64,000 nt of DNA from Amycolatopsis sp. NBC_00345 (GTDB taxonomy: Bacteria > Actinomycetota > Actinomycetes > Mycobacteriales > Pseudonocardiaceae): NCBI RefSeq assembly GCF_036116635.1, contig NZ_CP107995.1, positions 5,642,001-5,706,000 on the forward strand, written 5' to 3'. The position numbers and the translations under genes are program-made. The notes under the pieces were generated by a model that searched no databases, was not told the DNA's origin, and was given only the letters and a program-made list of their open reading frames with translations. Shown here one piece after another: positions 24,719 to 33,984 of the stretch (position 1 is its first letter; the number at the start of each line of letters is the position of its first letter).

Positions 24719-27700
24719 GTGCCGAACGATTCCTTTGTCCACCTGCACGTCCACACCGAGTACTCGATGCTCGACGGTGCGGCGAAGATCGCTCCCCTGT
24801 TCAAGGAGGCGGCGCGCCTGGGCATGCCCGCGGTCGGCATGACCGACCACGGCAACATGTACGGCGGCGACGAGTTCTACCGGCAGTCGATCAAGCACGG
24901 GCTCAAGCCGATCATCGGCATCGAGGCGTACGTCGCGCCGGAGAGCCGGTTCCACAAGAAGCCGGTGTTCTGGGGTCAGTCGAACCAGCGTGGCGCCGAT
25001 GAGCTGGGCGAGGGCGGCGACGTCTCGGGCGCCGGTGCGTACACCCATCTGACGATGCTCGCCGAGAACGCCACCGGCCTGCGGAACCTGTTCAAGCTGT
25101 CCTCGCTGGCGAGCATGCAGGGCTACTACCGCAAGCCCCGGATGGACCGCGAGCTGATCTCCGACAACCACGCCGGCGTCATCGCGACCACGGGCTGCCC
25201 GTCGGGCGAGGTGCAGACCCGGCTGAGGCTGGGCCAGAAGGAAGCGGCGATCCAGGCCGCGTCGGACTACAAGGACATCTTCGGCGCCGGGAACTTCTTC
25301 CTCGAGCTGATGGACCACGGCCTGCCGATCGAGCGGTCGGTGCGCGAGGGCCTGCTCGAGGTCGGCAAGCTCCTCGGCCTCGAGCCGCTGGCGACGAATG
25401 ACTCGCACTACGTCACCAAGGACCAGGCCGCCACCCATTCCGCGCTCCTCTGCGTGCAGGCGGGCAAAACGCTGAACGACCCGAACCGCTTCAAGTTCGA
25501 CGGCGACGGTTACTACCTGAAGTCCGCCGAGGACATGCGCGGGTACTGGGACAAGGAAGTCCCCGGCGCCGCCGACTCGACGCTGTGGATCGCCGAGCGT
25601 GTCCAGTCCTACGCGGACGTCTACGCGCACACCGACCGGATGCCGGTTTTCGAAGTCCCGGCCGGACACGACCAGAGCAGCTGGCTGCGGCACAATGTCA
25701 TGGCGGGCCTGGAATGGCGCCTGCCGGACGGGGTGCCGGCCGTGTACCGGGACCGGGCCGAATTCGAGCTCGAGGTGATCGTCCAAAAGGGATTCCCCGG
25801 CTACTTCCTCATCACGGAAGACCTCATGCGGCACGCCCGCGAGGCCGGCATTCGCGTCGGCCCCGGACGGGGTTCCGCCGCCGGTTCGCTGGTCGCGTAC
25901 GCACTGCGCATCACGAACCTGGACCCGATCGAGCAAGGCCTGCTGTTCGAACGGTTCCTGAACCCGGAACGGGTTTCGATGCCGGACATCGACATGGACT
26001 TCGATGACCGCCGCCGTGGCGAGATGATCCGGTACGCGACGGACAAGTACGGCGTCGACCGGATCGCGCAGGTCATCACCTTCGGCACCATCAAGACCAA
26101 AGCCGCGATCAAGGACTCCGCGCGAGTCCATTTCGGATCCGCCGGCTACGCCATCGCGGACAAGATCTCGAAGGCCCTTCCGCCGCCCGTCGCGGCGAAG
26201 GACATCCCGCTCTCCGGCATCGTCGACAAGAGCCACGAGCGTTACGCGGAGGCCGCCGAGGTCCGCGCGCTCGTCGAGACCGACGAAGAGTGCAAGACGA
26301 TCTTCGACACCGCCCGCGGCCTCGAAGGCCTGATCCGCAACGCCGGCGTCCACGCCTGCGCCATCATCATGTCCAGCGAGCCGCTGACCGACGCGATCCC
26401 GCTCTGGCAGCGCGACGACGGCTCGATCATCACCGGCTGGGACTACCCGTCCTGCGAGGCCATCGGCCTGCTGAAGATGGACTTCCTGGGCCTGCGGAAC
26501 CTCACGGTCATCGGCGACGCGATCGACAACATCAAGGCCAACCGCGGCGAAGACGTCGACCTCGACCGCCTGAGCCTGGATGACACCAGCACTTTCGACC
26601 TGCTCGCGCGCGGTGACAGCCTGGGAGTCTTCCAGCTTGACGGTGGCGCGATGCGGGACCTGCTGCGTCGTATGCGGCCGACCGGCTTCGAGGACATCGT
26701 GGCCGTCAACGCGCTCTACCGGCCCGGCCCGATGGCGATGAACACGCACAACAACTACGCCGACCGCAAAAACGGCCGGCAACCGATCGAGCCGATCCAT
26801 CCGGAGCTCGCGGAGCCGTTGCGGGAGATTCTGGCCGAAACCCATGGCCTGGTCGTTTATCAGGAACAGATCATGCAGATCGCGCAACGGGTGGCCGGGT
26901 ATTCGATGGGCCGAGCCGATGTTCTGCGTCGTGCCATGGGTAAAAAGAAGAAGTAGGTGCTCGAGAAGGAATTCGACGGCTTCCAGGCCGGAATGCAGGA
27001 CAACGGTTATTCCACCGAGGCAGTACAAGCCCTGTGGGACACGATCCTGCCCTTTGCCGGATACGCGTTCAACAAGTCTCACGCGGCAGGGTATGCCCTG
27101 GTCGGCTATTGGACCGCCTATCTGAAGGCGAATTACCAGCCGGAGTACATGGCCGGCCTCTTGACCTCGGTCGGCGACAACAAGGACAAGTCCGCGATCT
27201 ACCTGTCCGAATGCCGCCGCCTCGGCATCAAGGTGCTGCCGCCGGACGTCAACGAGTCGGCGCTGAGGTTCGCGGCCGTCGGGGACGACATCCGGTTCGG
27301 CCTGGGCGCGGTGCGCAACGTCGGCGCGAACGTCGTCGACTCGATCGTCAAGACCCGCGCGGAGAAGGGGAAGTACTCCTCGTTCACCGACTTCCTCGAC
27401 AAGTCCGAGCTCGCGGCCTGTAACAAGCGGGTCGTCGAATCGCTGATCAAGGCGGGCGGGTTCGACTCCGTCGGCCACTCGCGCCTGGCGATGATCCAGG
27501 TGCACGAGCAGGCGGTCGAAGCCGTGGTGCCGCTCAAGCGCCAAGAGGCGATGGGCCAGTTCGACCTGTTCGGCCCCGGAGGCGACGACGAACAGGCCGC
27601 GGCCTCTTCGTCTCCGCTCGCGCACCTGAAACTCGGCGAGGACGAGTACCCGCACAAGGAATTGCTCGCCTACGAACGGGAAATGCTGGGGCTCTACGTC

Positions 27701-28273
27701 TCGGCACACCCGCTGGACGGCGCCGAGCGTTTCCTCCGCAAACATGCCCCCAAACCGATCGCCGGCCTGCTCAACGACCCGCCGAAGGAAGGCGAGGTGG
27801 TCATCTCCGGGTTGATCACCGCGCTGGAGCGGCGGGTCAACAAGCGGGGTGAATCCTGGGCGATCTGCACGGTCGAGGACATGGACGCCTCCCTGGAGGT
27901 GCTGTTCTTCGCCAGGGCCTACTCGATGTTCGCCGCCGACCTCGTCGAGGACAACGTGGTACTGGTCAAGGGCCGGGTCAACTGGAGGGAGGACAAGATG
28001 TCCGTTTTCGGCGGCGGCCTGGTGCCGATCGATCTCTCGGCAATCGGAAGCGATGGCGAGGAACCGCCGTTCGTGCTGCTCGCGCAAGCGGAAAAGCTGT
28101 CGTTGCCGGTAGTGCTGGAGCTGAAGCAAACGTTGCTCGCGCACAAGGGGGAAACCCCAGTTCGCATTCAACTGGGGAACCGGCTTCTGGCGATCGACGA
28201 CTACCCGGTGAAGGTGACGTCGATGTTACTGGGCGAGCTGAAATCCATTCACGGCATCACTGTGGCGCCTTGA
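24719..28273 (+). pseudogene. dnaE: DNA polymerase III alpha subunit (DnaE1 type) with one in-frame stop codon
   Basis: The sequence is a complete actinobacterial DnaE1, 1183 residues plus one stop, matching the usual length near 1180. The N-terminal PHP domain starts FVHLHVHTEYSMLDGAAKI (H8, H10, H12) with GMTDHGNM. The palm carries PDIDMDFDDRRR (Asp 423 and 425) and the third catalytic Asp in KMDFLGLRNL (about 588). Fingers, tandem helix-hairpin-helix, OB-fold and C-terminal domains follow. Codon 746 is TAG (26954-26956), right after AMGKKKK, where relatives have a glutamate (GKKK-x-EVLEKEF). A GTG immediately follows (26957) and leaves a 438-codon open frame to 28273. Start is GTG 24719 with GAGGAGGG upstream. 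It is annotated as broken, though split expression cannot be excluded. No other defects are visible. Confidence 0.85.
26954..26956 (+). other. Nonsense codon (TAG) inside dnaE
   Basis: In-frame TAG in the fingers region, between AMGKKKK and VLEKEFDGF. The expected codon is GAG or GAA (Glu), so a single G-to-T change explains it if the ancestor was GAG. It is directly followed by GTG in the same frame, which could act as a restart codon. Confidence 0.85.
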
Positions 28274-28297
28274 GCGGGGGCTACTTCCACCCAGCCG

Positions 28298-31054
28298 TTA
28301 CACCGAGGCGATCCGATCTCGCCGGCCCGACAGCTCACGCCGGGAATGGACCTCGAGCTTCCGGAAAACCTTCCGCAGGTGGTAATCCACGGTGTGCACG
28401 CTGAGGTAGAGCTGGGCCGCGATCTCCGCGTTCGTGGCCCCGCCGGCGGCCAGGCGGGCGACGCGGGCCTCCTGGGGAGTCAGGTCGCTGCCGGCGTTCC
28501 GGGATCGCGCTCCGTGTTGCACCGGATCACCGGCTGCCGACAATTCCTGTGCTGTTCTGGCGGCGTATCCCTCGGCGCCCATGGCGTCGAAGAGTTCGTG
28601 GGCGGCCCTCAGTTCGTAACGGGCCTCCTTGATTCTGCGCTCCCGGCGAAGCCATTCCCCGTACAGCTGGTGGCTTCGCGCTCGTCGCACCGGGCCCCGG
28701 GTGCACTCGTGATACTGAATAGCCTGTAGGTAGAACTCTTCCGCCGCCGAAGGGTCGGTGACGGTCAGCGCCTGAACGCGGGCGAGGTCGCCGAGCAGGC
28801 CCGGGGTGGGTGTCCTGGTGGCCAGCCGGGACAGGCGTTCCCTCACGTACGCCGCCTCGTTGTCCCGGCCGCAGCGGATCGCCGCCTCGGCCATGTCGGC
28901 GAGGGCGAAATTGACCTGGCACGTGTCCCCGATCTGGCCCGCCAAAGCCAGGTACGCCTCGTGATACCGGCCCTGGCTCAGATCGACCACGCTGCGCGCG
29001 TAGTCACAGAAGACAAGCTGGTATCCCTGGCCGGTGCGGAAAGCGTGCTCCTGAACGGCTTCCGACAGCGCGCGGGCCTCCTCGAAGCGGCCACGCCACG
29101 CGGCGATGAGCAGGGCGCCGAGGTACAGCTGCGAGCCCCGGGCCTCCTCCAATGCGGCGCGCTGGTCGAACAGGCGCTCCGACTCCGCGAGGCGTCCGGC
29201 GATCAGTTCGGACACCGCCGTGTGGCTGAGCGCCAAGGCCATCGGGATGACGGCGCCCCGACGCTTCGCTTCCGTGTGCAGCCGCCAGGCCAGCTCGTGC
29301 AGGGCGACGTCGTCGCCGAGCATCGTCGCGTGCGAGCAGGCCGCGGCCAGCAGCTGGAACAGCTCGGGCGCCGTCGCCCGCTCGTGCTGTACCGCGTCGA
29401 TGGCCTGTTGCAGCATCGGGCCGGCCCGCTCCAGTCCGTCGAGATGCAGCGCCGTCTCGGCTTCGAGCACCACGTCGCCGGCCGTGGCCGGCATTCCGGC
29501 GGGCAGCGGCAGGGAGCGAACCGTCTCGGCGACGCTGAGGTGTGAAGCCCCCTGCGGCGCGAGTGAACCGCTGATCTGCGCCTGGACGAGTGCCTCCACG
29601 AGGATGTCGCGAGCCAGCCGGATGTCGACCGGGCCCAGTTCCCGGGCCGCCGTCGCCAGGGCGTAGGTCGCGGCGGCCGGAGCGCCCGTCAGCCGGTGGA
29701 TCCGCGCTTGCACGCGCTGGATCAGGCCGTTGTCGCGCCGGTCCTTACGGTTGGCGGCCGCTTCGTCGAGCAGGGCCTGGGCTCTCCCAGGCGAACCGGC
29801 CACGGCGCTGGCCTCCGCGGCACCCAGGAGGCGACGGGCCCGGGTCGGCAGGTCCGGCGTCAGGGAGGCTGCTCGGGCCAGCAGGGTCGAAGCGCCGGCC
29901 CAGTCACCGCGATCGCGGACGCGTTCGGCGGCGCGTTCGAGTTCGGCGGCCACGAGGTCGTCCGGTCCGGTCGCCGCGGTTCCCAGGTGCCAGGCGCGCA
30001 GGTCGGCCTCGCCGAGGTCGCCGGCGACGTCGGCCAGGGCGGCGTGGACCCTCGCGCGCTCCGCCAGCGGGGCACCGTAGTAGATCGCCGACCGGATCAG
30101 CGGGTGACGGAATTTCACCGTCTCGCGGATCGACAGGAGGCTCCGCTCTTCGGCGGCCGCCGCGTCGCTCGCGTCGTAGCCCAGTTCCGGACCGGCCCGC
30201 CACAGCATGGCGGGATCACTCGTGGGATCGGCCGCGGAGGTCAGCAGCAAAGTCCGGGTCCGCGGGGGCAGCGCCGCCGCTTCCTGCAGGTAGAGCTGTT
30301 CCAGCGCCCGTCCGAGCGGGACGGGTTCCGGTAACGGCGCCTCGCCGCTGAGCTGATCGCCGCGCAGCTCCCTGGCCGCCTCGATCAGGGCGAGCGGGTT
30401 GCCACCGGTGGAGGCGACGATCCGGAGCCGGACCGCCGGATCCAGGACCCCGGGAACCACCGATTTCAGGAGCCGGCCGGCCGCATCCGTGCCGAGGCCG
30501 GCGACGGTCAGCTCGGGTAGCCCGGCCAGGTGATCGACGCGGTCGACCTGGTCGCGGGCGGCGAACACCATCGCGACCGAGTCGGCGTACAGGCGGCGGG
30601 CCACAAAAGCGAGCGCCGCGGCGGACTCCTCGTCGAGCCAGTGGGCGTCGTCCACCAGGCACAGCAGCGGCCGGTCGTCGGTGCGCCCGGTCAGCAGCCC
30701 GAGCGAGGAGAGCCCGACGAGGAAACGGTCGGGCGGGGTGGTCCGCTCGTGGAGCCCGAAGACCTGGCTGAGTGCCTCGCACTGCGGATCGGGCAGCTTC
30801 GGCAGGTGGGCCAGATGTGGTCTGAGCAGGTGGTGCAGGGCGGCGAAACCGAGCTCGGCCTCGGACTCCACGGCGTCGAAGCGCATGATCTCGAAATCAC
30901 CGCCGGCCAGGGACTGAAGGCGGTCGAGGAGCGCGCTCTTGCCGGCCCCGGGCCCACCCCGCAACACTACGACCGCGCTCACCCCGCCTCGAACGGCGTC
31001 GAGCGCTTCCGTCAGCCGGTCGCATTCCTCGTCCCGCCCGAACAGCTCGTCCAC
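28298..31054 (-). CDS. LAL-type (large ATP-binding LuxR) transcriptional regulator
   Basis: A 918-residue regulator of the MalT/LAL class. The N-terminus FGRDEECDRLTEAL leads to Walker A GGPGAGKSALL (about residues 33-43) and Walker B LLCLVDDAHWLDEES. A long helical TPR-like middle follows, then the C-terminal LuxR helix-turn-helix DLTPQEARVARLAAGGATNAEIAAQLYLSVHTVDYHLRKVFRKL. LAL proteins often activate antibiotic or sugar pathways. The GTG start is at 31054. It converges on dnaE with only 24 bases between the stops, and it is divergent from the hydrolase gene at 31224. Confidence 0.92.
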   Translation of the reverse strand: MDELFGRDEECDRLTEALDAVRGGVSAVVVLRGGPGAGKSALLDRLQSLAGGDFEIMRFDAVESEAELGFAALHHLLRPHLAHLPKLPDPQCEALSQVFGLHERTTPPDRFLVGLSSLGLLTGRTDDRPLLCLVDDAHWLDEESAAALAFVARRLYADSVAMVFAARDQVDRVDHLAGLPELTVAGLGTDAAGRLLKSVVPGVLDPAVRLRIVASTGGNPLALIEAARELRGDQLSGEAPLPEPVPLGRALEQLYLQEAAALPPRTRTLLLTSAADPTSDPAMLWRAGPELGYDASDAAAAEERSLLSIRETVKFRHPLIRSAIYYGAPLAERARVHAALADVAGDLGEADLRAWHLGTAATGPDDLVAAELERAAERVRDRGDWAGASTLLARAASLTPDLPTRARRLLGAAEASAVAGSPGRAQALLDEAAANRKDRRDNGLIQRVQARIHRLTGAPAAATYALATAARELGPVDIRLARDILVEALVQAQISGSLAPQGASHLSVAETVRSLPLPAGMPATAGDVVLEAETALHLDGLERAGPMLQQAIDAVQHERATAPELFQLLAAACSHATMLGDDVALHELAWRLHTEAKRRGAVIPMALALSHTAVSELIAGRLAESERLFDQRAALEEARGSQLYLGALLIAAWRGRFEEARALSEAVQEHAFRTGQGYQLVFCDYARSVVDLSQGRYHEAYLALAGQIGDTCQVNFALADMAEAAIRCGRDNEAAYVRERLSRLATRTPTPGLLGDLARVQALTVTDPSAAEEFYLQAIQYHECTRGPVRRARSHQLYGEWLRRERRIKEARYELRAAHELFDAMGAEGYAARTAQELSAAGDPVQHGARSRNAGSDLTPQEARVARLAAGGATNAEIAAQLYLSVHTVDYHLRKVFRKLEVHSRRELSGRRDRIASV

Positions 31055-31223
31055 TGGTCAACCCTAAGGCGATCCGGAGCGCTCGAGGAAGAGTGGCGCC
31101 GGAGGCGGGCCCTTCTTGATGAACCTCTAGCAAGCTGTCCGGGCCGGCGGGGGAACTTCGGGCCCTCGGACTACGAACACCACGTGATGCCCGGCCGGCC
31201 GGCGGCGGGCAATCGTGGGAGTC

Positions 31224-32390
31224 ATGACCTCCCGAATCGACTACGGAGCCGTGGAGACAGTCCCCGGCACGGACATCACCTTCCGGCGGACGGGCCGGGG
31301 CCGCCGGTCCGTCCTGTTCGTCCACGGCTACCTCGACGGCTACACGATCTGGGACGACCTCATCACGTCACTCAAGACCTCGGACGTGGAGTTCGTCGTG
31401 CTGGACCTCGCCGGCATGGGCGACCGCGCCGACGCCGAAGGCCCGCTGACCCTGGACCGGTACGCCGACGAGGTCGGGCAGGTCGCCGATCTGCTGGCCA
31501 AGCCGACGGTGCTCGTGGGCCACAGCATCGGCGCCCCGATCGTCGAGCTGGTCGCGGCCCAGCGGCCGGGCATCCTGGGCCTGGTCCTGATCGCGTCGAT
31601 TCCGCTGGCCGGGACCCACCTCCCGGCCGCGGCGCTCGAACCGTTCTCGCGGGCCGCGGGAGACGTCGAGGCCATGCGGGCCCTCCTGCTGGGCGCCACC
31701 GCCGGGTCCCGCGAGGAGGGGCTCGACCACATGGCGGCCGTCGCCGCCAAAGTCCGGCCCGACGCGGTCGAGGCGATCGCGCAGGCGTGGAACAACGGCC
31801 ACCCCGACGGAAACGCGCCCAGCGAGTACCGGGGGCCGGTCCTGCTCCTGCCGGGCACAGAGGACGACGTCGCGTCCATCGACTCGGTCAAGAACCAGGT
31901 CGCGCCCCGGTTCGCCGAGCCCCGCTATTTCGCGGTCGAGAATGCGGGCCACTACCCCCATTTCGAGCAGTACCACGTAGTCGCGGAACAGATCGACAAG
32001 TTCCTCGCCGAGATTCTGGCCCCGGGGAGCCAGTGGCTCGTGATCCTCTCCCGCCCGACCCTGGAAAGCTTTTCGGCAGCCTGCACTCCAGACGTGACCC
32101 TGCGCCTGTCCGCGGCCGAGGAACCCGTCGTGGGCCCGGCCGCGGTGCGGCACTTCTTCACCATCACCCAGACCATGTACGACAGCCTGGCCTTCGTCCA
32201 TGAGGCACGCGATGCGAACAGGACCTATATGAAGTGGGAGGGGCAATTCCAGAACAAACCGGTGAGCGGCGTGACCATCCTCTCCTACAACGAGAGCGGC
32301 CTGATCCGCGAGATCGAGCTCTACCACCGGCCGTATGGGCAGGTTCTCGCCTTCGCCGCCGAACTCACCCGGCGCCTCGCGAAACCGTGA
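31224..32390 (+). CDS. Alpha/beta hydrolase fused to a SnoaL-like domain
   Basis: A 388-residue two-domain protein. Residues 1 to about 260 form an alpha/beta hydrolase: FVHGYLDGYTIWDDL (oxyanion region), nucleophile elbow VGHSIGAPIVE, an acidic residue in LLPGTEDDVAS and the histidine in VENAGHYPHFE. The remainder, from about residue 275, has the NTF2/SnoaL look: LESFSAACTPDVTLRLSAAEEPVVGPAAVRHFFTIT, then FVHEAR and GVTILSYNESGLIREIELYHRP. Hydrolase plus SnoaL-like fusions are unusual. It starts a forward gene series divergent from the LAL regulator, which may control it. Confidence 0.85.
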   Translation: MTSRIDYGAVETVPGTDITFRRTGRGRRSVLFVHGYLDGYTIWDDLITSLKTSDVEFVVLDLAGMGDRADAEGPLTLDRYADEVGQVADLLAKPTVLVGHSIGAPIVELVAAQRPGILGLVLIASIPLAGTHLPAAALEPFSRAAGDVEAMRALLLGATAGSREEGLDHMAAVAAKVRPDAVEAIAQAWNNGHPDGNAPSEYRGPVLLLPGTEDDVASIDSVKNQVAPRFAEPRYFAVENAGHYPHFEQYHVVAEQIDKFLAEILAPGSQWLVILSRPTLESFSAACTPDVTLRLSAAEEPVVGPAAVRHFFTITQTMYDSLAFVHEARDANRTYMKWEGQFQNKPVSGVTILSYNESGLIREIELYHRPYGQVLAFAAELTRRLAKP

Positions 32391-32454
32391 CCGGCGGGCC
32401 ACCCGATACCCACGGGAAACAGCTCTGTTCCTCCCAGCATTGGAGCACGTGATC

Positions 32455-33309
32455 ATGCCTGGAATCGGCCAGCTCACCGCGCCCAACCAGAGCGTCGAGG
32501 GCGCCAACGGCGTCCACTACGCGTACCGGCGCTTCGGCACCCCGCGGCCGGGCGCCGTGCCGGTGGTCTTCTTGCAGCACTACCGCGGGAACCTGGACAA
32601 CTGGGACCCCGCCCTGATCGACCCGATCGCCGAACAGCACGAGGTGATCCTCGTCGACAACGTGGGTGTGGGCGGGTCGACCGGCGCCGTGCCGAACACC
32701 GTGCAGCAGATGGCGCTGGACGCGCTGGCCTTCGTCGACGCACTGGGCCTGAAGTCCTACGACCTCTTCGGCTTCTCGCTGGGCGGCTTCGTGGCCCAGG
32801 AGATCGCGCTGGTGCGGCCCTACCAGGTCCGGCGGATCGTCCTGGCGGGAACGGGTCCGCAGGGCGGCCGCGACTTCCACCTCTGGACCGGCGAGGTGCT
32901 GGCGGCCGCACGCCGCGACGAAACCAGCGCCGAAGACCTCCTCACCCTCTTCTTCCGGCCCACCGAGACCAGCCAGGCCAAGGGCAGGGAGTTCATCCAG
33001 CGCATCTTCACCCGGCAGCAGGACCGCGACGCACCGACCGACGTCGCCGTCCGGGACGCCCAGCACACCGCGATCTCCGCCTGGGGCATCCCGGACGACG
33101 GCCGGCTGGTCCGGCTCGCCGCCATCGAGCAGCCGGTCCTCGCCGCCAACGGCGACCGGGACGCCATGGTCCCCACCGAGAACACCCACCTGCTCGGCGG
33201 GCACCTGCCGAACGTCCGGGTCGTCATCTACCCCGACGCCGGCCATGCCTTCCTCTTCCAGTACCCCGCCGAATTCGCGGCCGAGGTGAACACCTTCCTC
33301 GGCCGATAG
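32455..33309 (+). CDS. Alpha/beta hydrolase
   Basis: A 284-residue alpha/beta-hydrolase fold protein. Signatures are VVFLQHYRGNLDNWDP (oxyanion strand-loop), VDNVGVGGSTG, the nucleophile elbow FGFSLGGFVAQE, the acidic residue in ANGDRDAMVP and the catalytic His in PDAGHAFLFQYP. It is close to non-haem haloperoxidase/esterase-like members, whose natural substrates are usually unknown. ATG 32455 has GGAG about 10 bases upstream. It lies 64 bases after the fused hydrolase and 35 before the F420-reductase-like gene, probably in one operon. Confidence 0.9.
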   Translation: MPGIGQLTAPNQSVEGANGVHYAYRRFGTPRPGAVPVVFLQHYRGNLDNWDPALIDPIAEQHEVILVDNVGVGGSTGAVPNTVQQMALDALAFVDALGLKSYDLFGFSLGGFVAQEIALVRPYQVRRIVLAGTGPQGGRDFHLWTGEVLAAARRDETSAEDLLTLFFRPTETSQAKGREFIQRIFTRQQDRDAPTDVAVRDAQHTAISAWGIPDDGRLVRLAAIEQPVLAANGDRDAMVPTENTHLLGGHLPNVRVVIYPDAGHAFLFQYPAEFAAEVNTFLGR

Positions 33310-33344
33310 CCGCCACCACCGACCACCCGACGAGAGAGAAACCC

Positions 33345-33956
33345 ATGGAGTTCAAGACACTCGGCACCATCGGGGCGGGGCCGGCCGCGCAGGCGGTCGC
33401 CACGCACGCGGCGAGGGCCGGCCACCCGGTGCTGGTCAGCAACAGCCGCGGACCGGACACTCTCGGCGACGTCGTCGCAACGATCGGGCCGGGCGCGTCG
33501 GCGGCCTCCTTCGACGACGCGGTCGCCGCCGACCTCGTACTGCTCGCCGTGCCCTTCGGCGCGGTGCCGGCGGTCGGACGGAAGCTCCCGGACTGGGCCG
33601 GGCGCGTGATCGTGGACATGACCAACCAGTTCGCCGAGGTCGATCCGTACCGCGGGTTCACGGACGTGGCGCCACTCACCGGGAGCGAGTGGGTGGCTCA
33701 GCACCTGCCGGGCGCGACGGTCATCAAAGCGTTCAACGCCATGTTCGCCACCTATACGGCCGCCGAACCGCGGCATGACGAGGGGGCCCAGGTCGTCTTC
33801 TTCGCCGGCGACGACGCACCGTCGAAGGCCGCCTTCGACGAAATGGTGTCCGGTCTCGGCTTCGCGCCGATCGACCTGGGAGGCCTGCGAGACGGCGGTG
33901 CCCTCCTCCAACTCGGTGGCGCGCTGAGTGGCAAACACTTCCTTTTCCAGGGGTGA
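33345..33956 (+). CDS. F420:NADP-oxidoreductase-fold protein
   Basis: A 203-residue Rossmann protein: TLGTIGAGPAAQAVATHAARAGHPVLVSNSRGPDTL is the NADP-binding motif typical of the NADPH-dependent F420 reductase family (the SNSRGP segment binds the 2'-phosphate). DLVLLAVPFGAVPAV, VIVDMTNQF and HLPGATVIKAFNAM follow as in that family. Many such proteins in actinobacteria are annotated only as NAD(P)-binding; the F420 link is by homology. It ends the 31.2-34 kb forward operon and converges with the second LAL gene. Confidence 0.88.
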   Translation: MEFKTLGTIGAGPAAQAVATHAARAGHPVLVSNSRGPDTLGDVVATIGPGASAASFDDAVAADLVLLAVPFGAVPAVGRKLPDWAGRVIVDMTNQFAEVDPYRGFTDVAPLTGSEWVAQHLPGATVIKAFNAMFATYTAAEPRHDEGAQVVFFAGDDAPSKAAFDEMVSGLGFAPIDLGGLRDGGALLQLGGALSGKHFLFQG

Positions 33957-33984
33957 AGCCAAAAACCTCGACGCCCCAGCCAGT

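Noticed and set aside
26940..26970. Split-intein or programmed readthrough site in dnaE
   Set aside because: No intein motifs or extra sequence are present at the break; only one codon differs from the expected sequence. No Sec or Pyl context is expected in this group (and UAG is not Sec).
24656..28171. An 1171-codon open frame on the reverse strand
   Set aside because: It is the mirror of the dnaE coding frame, with no recognisable domains or ribosome binding site.
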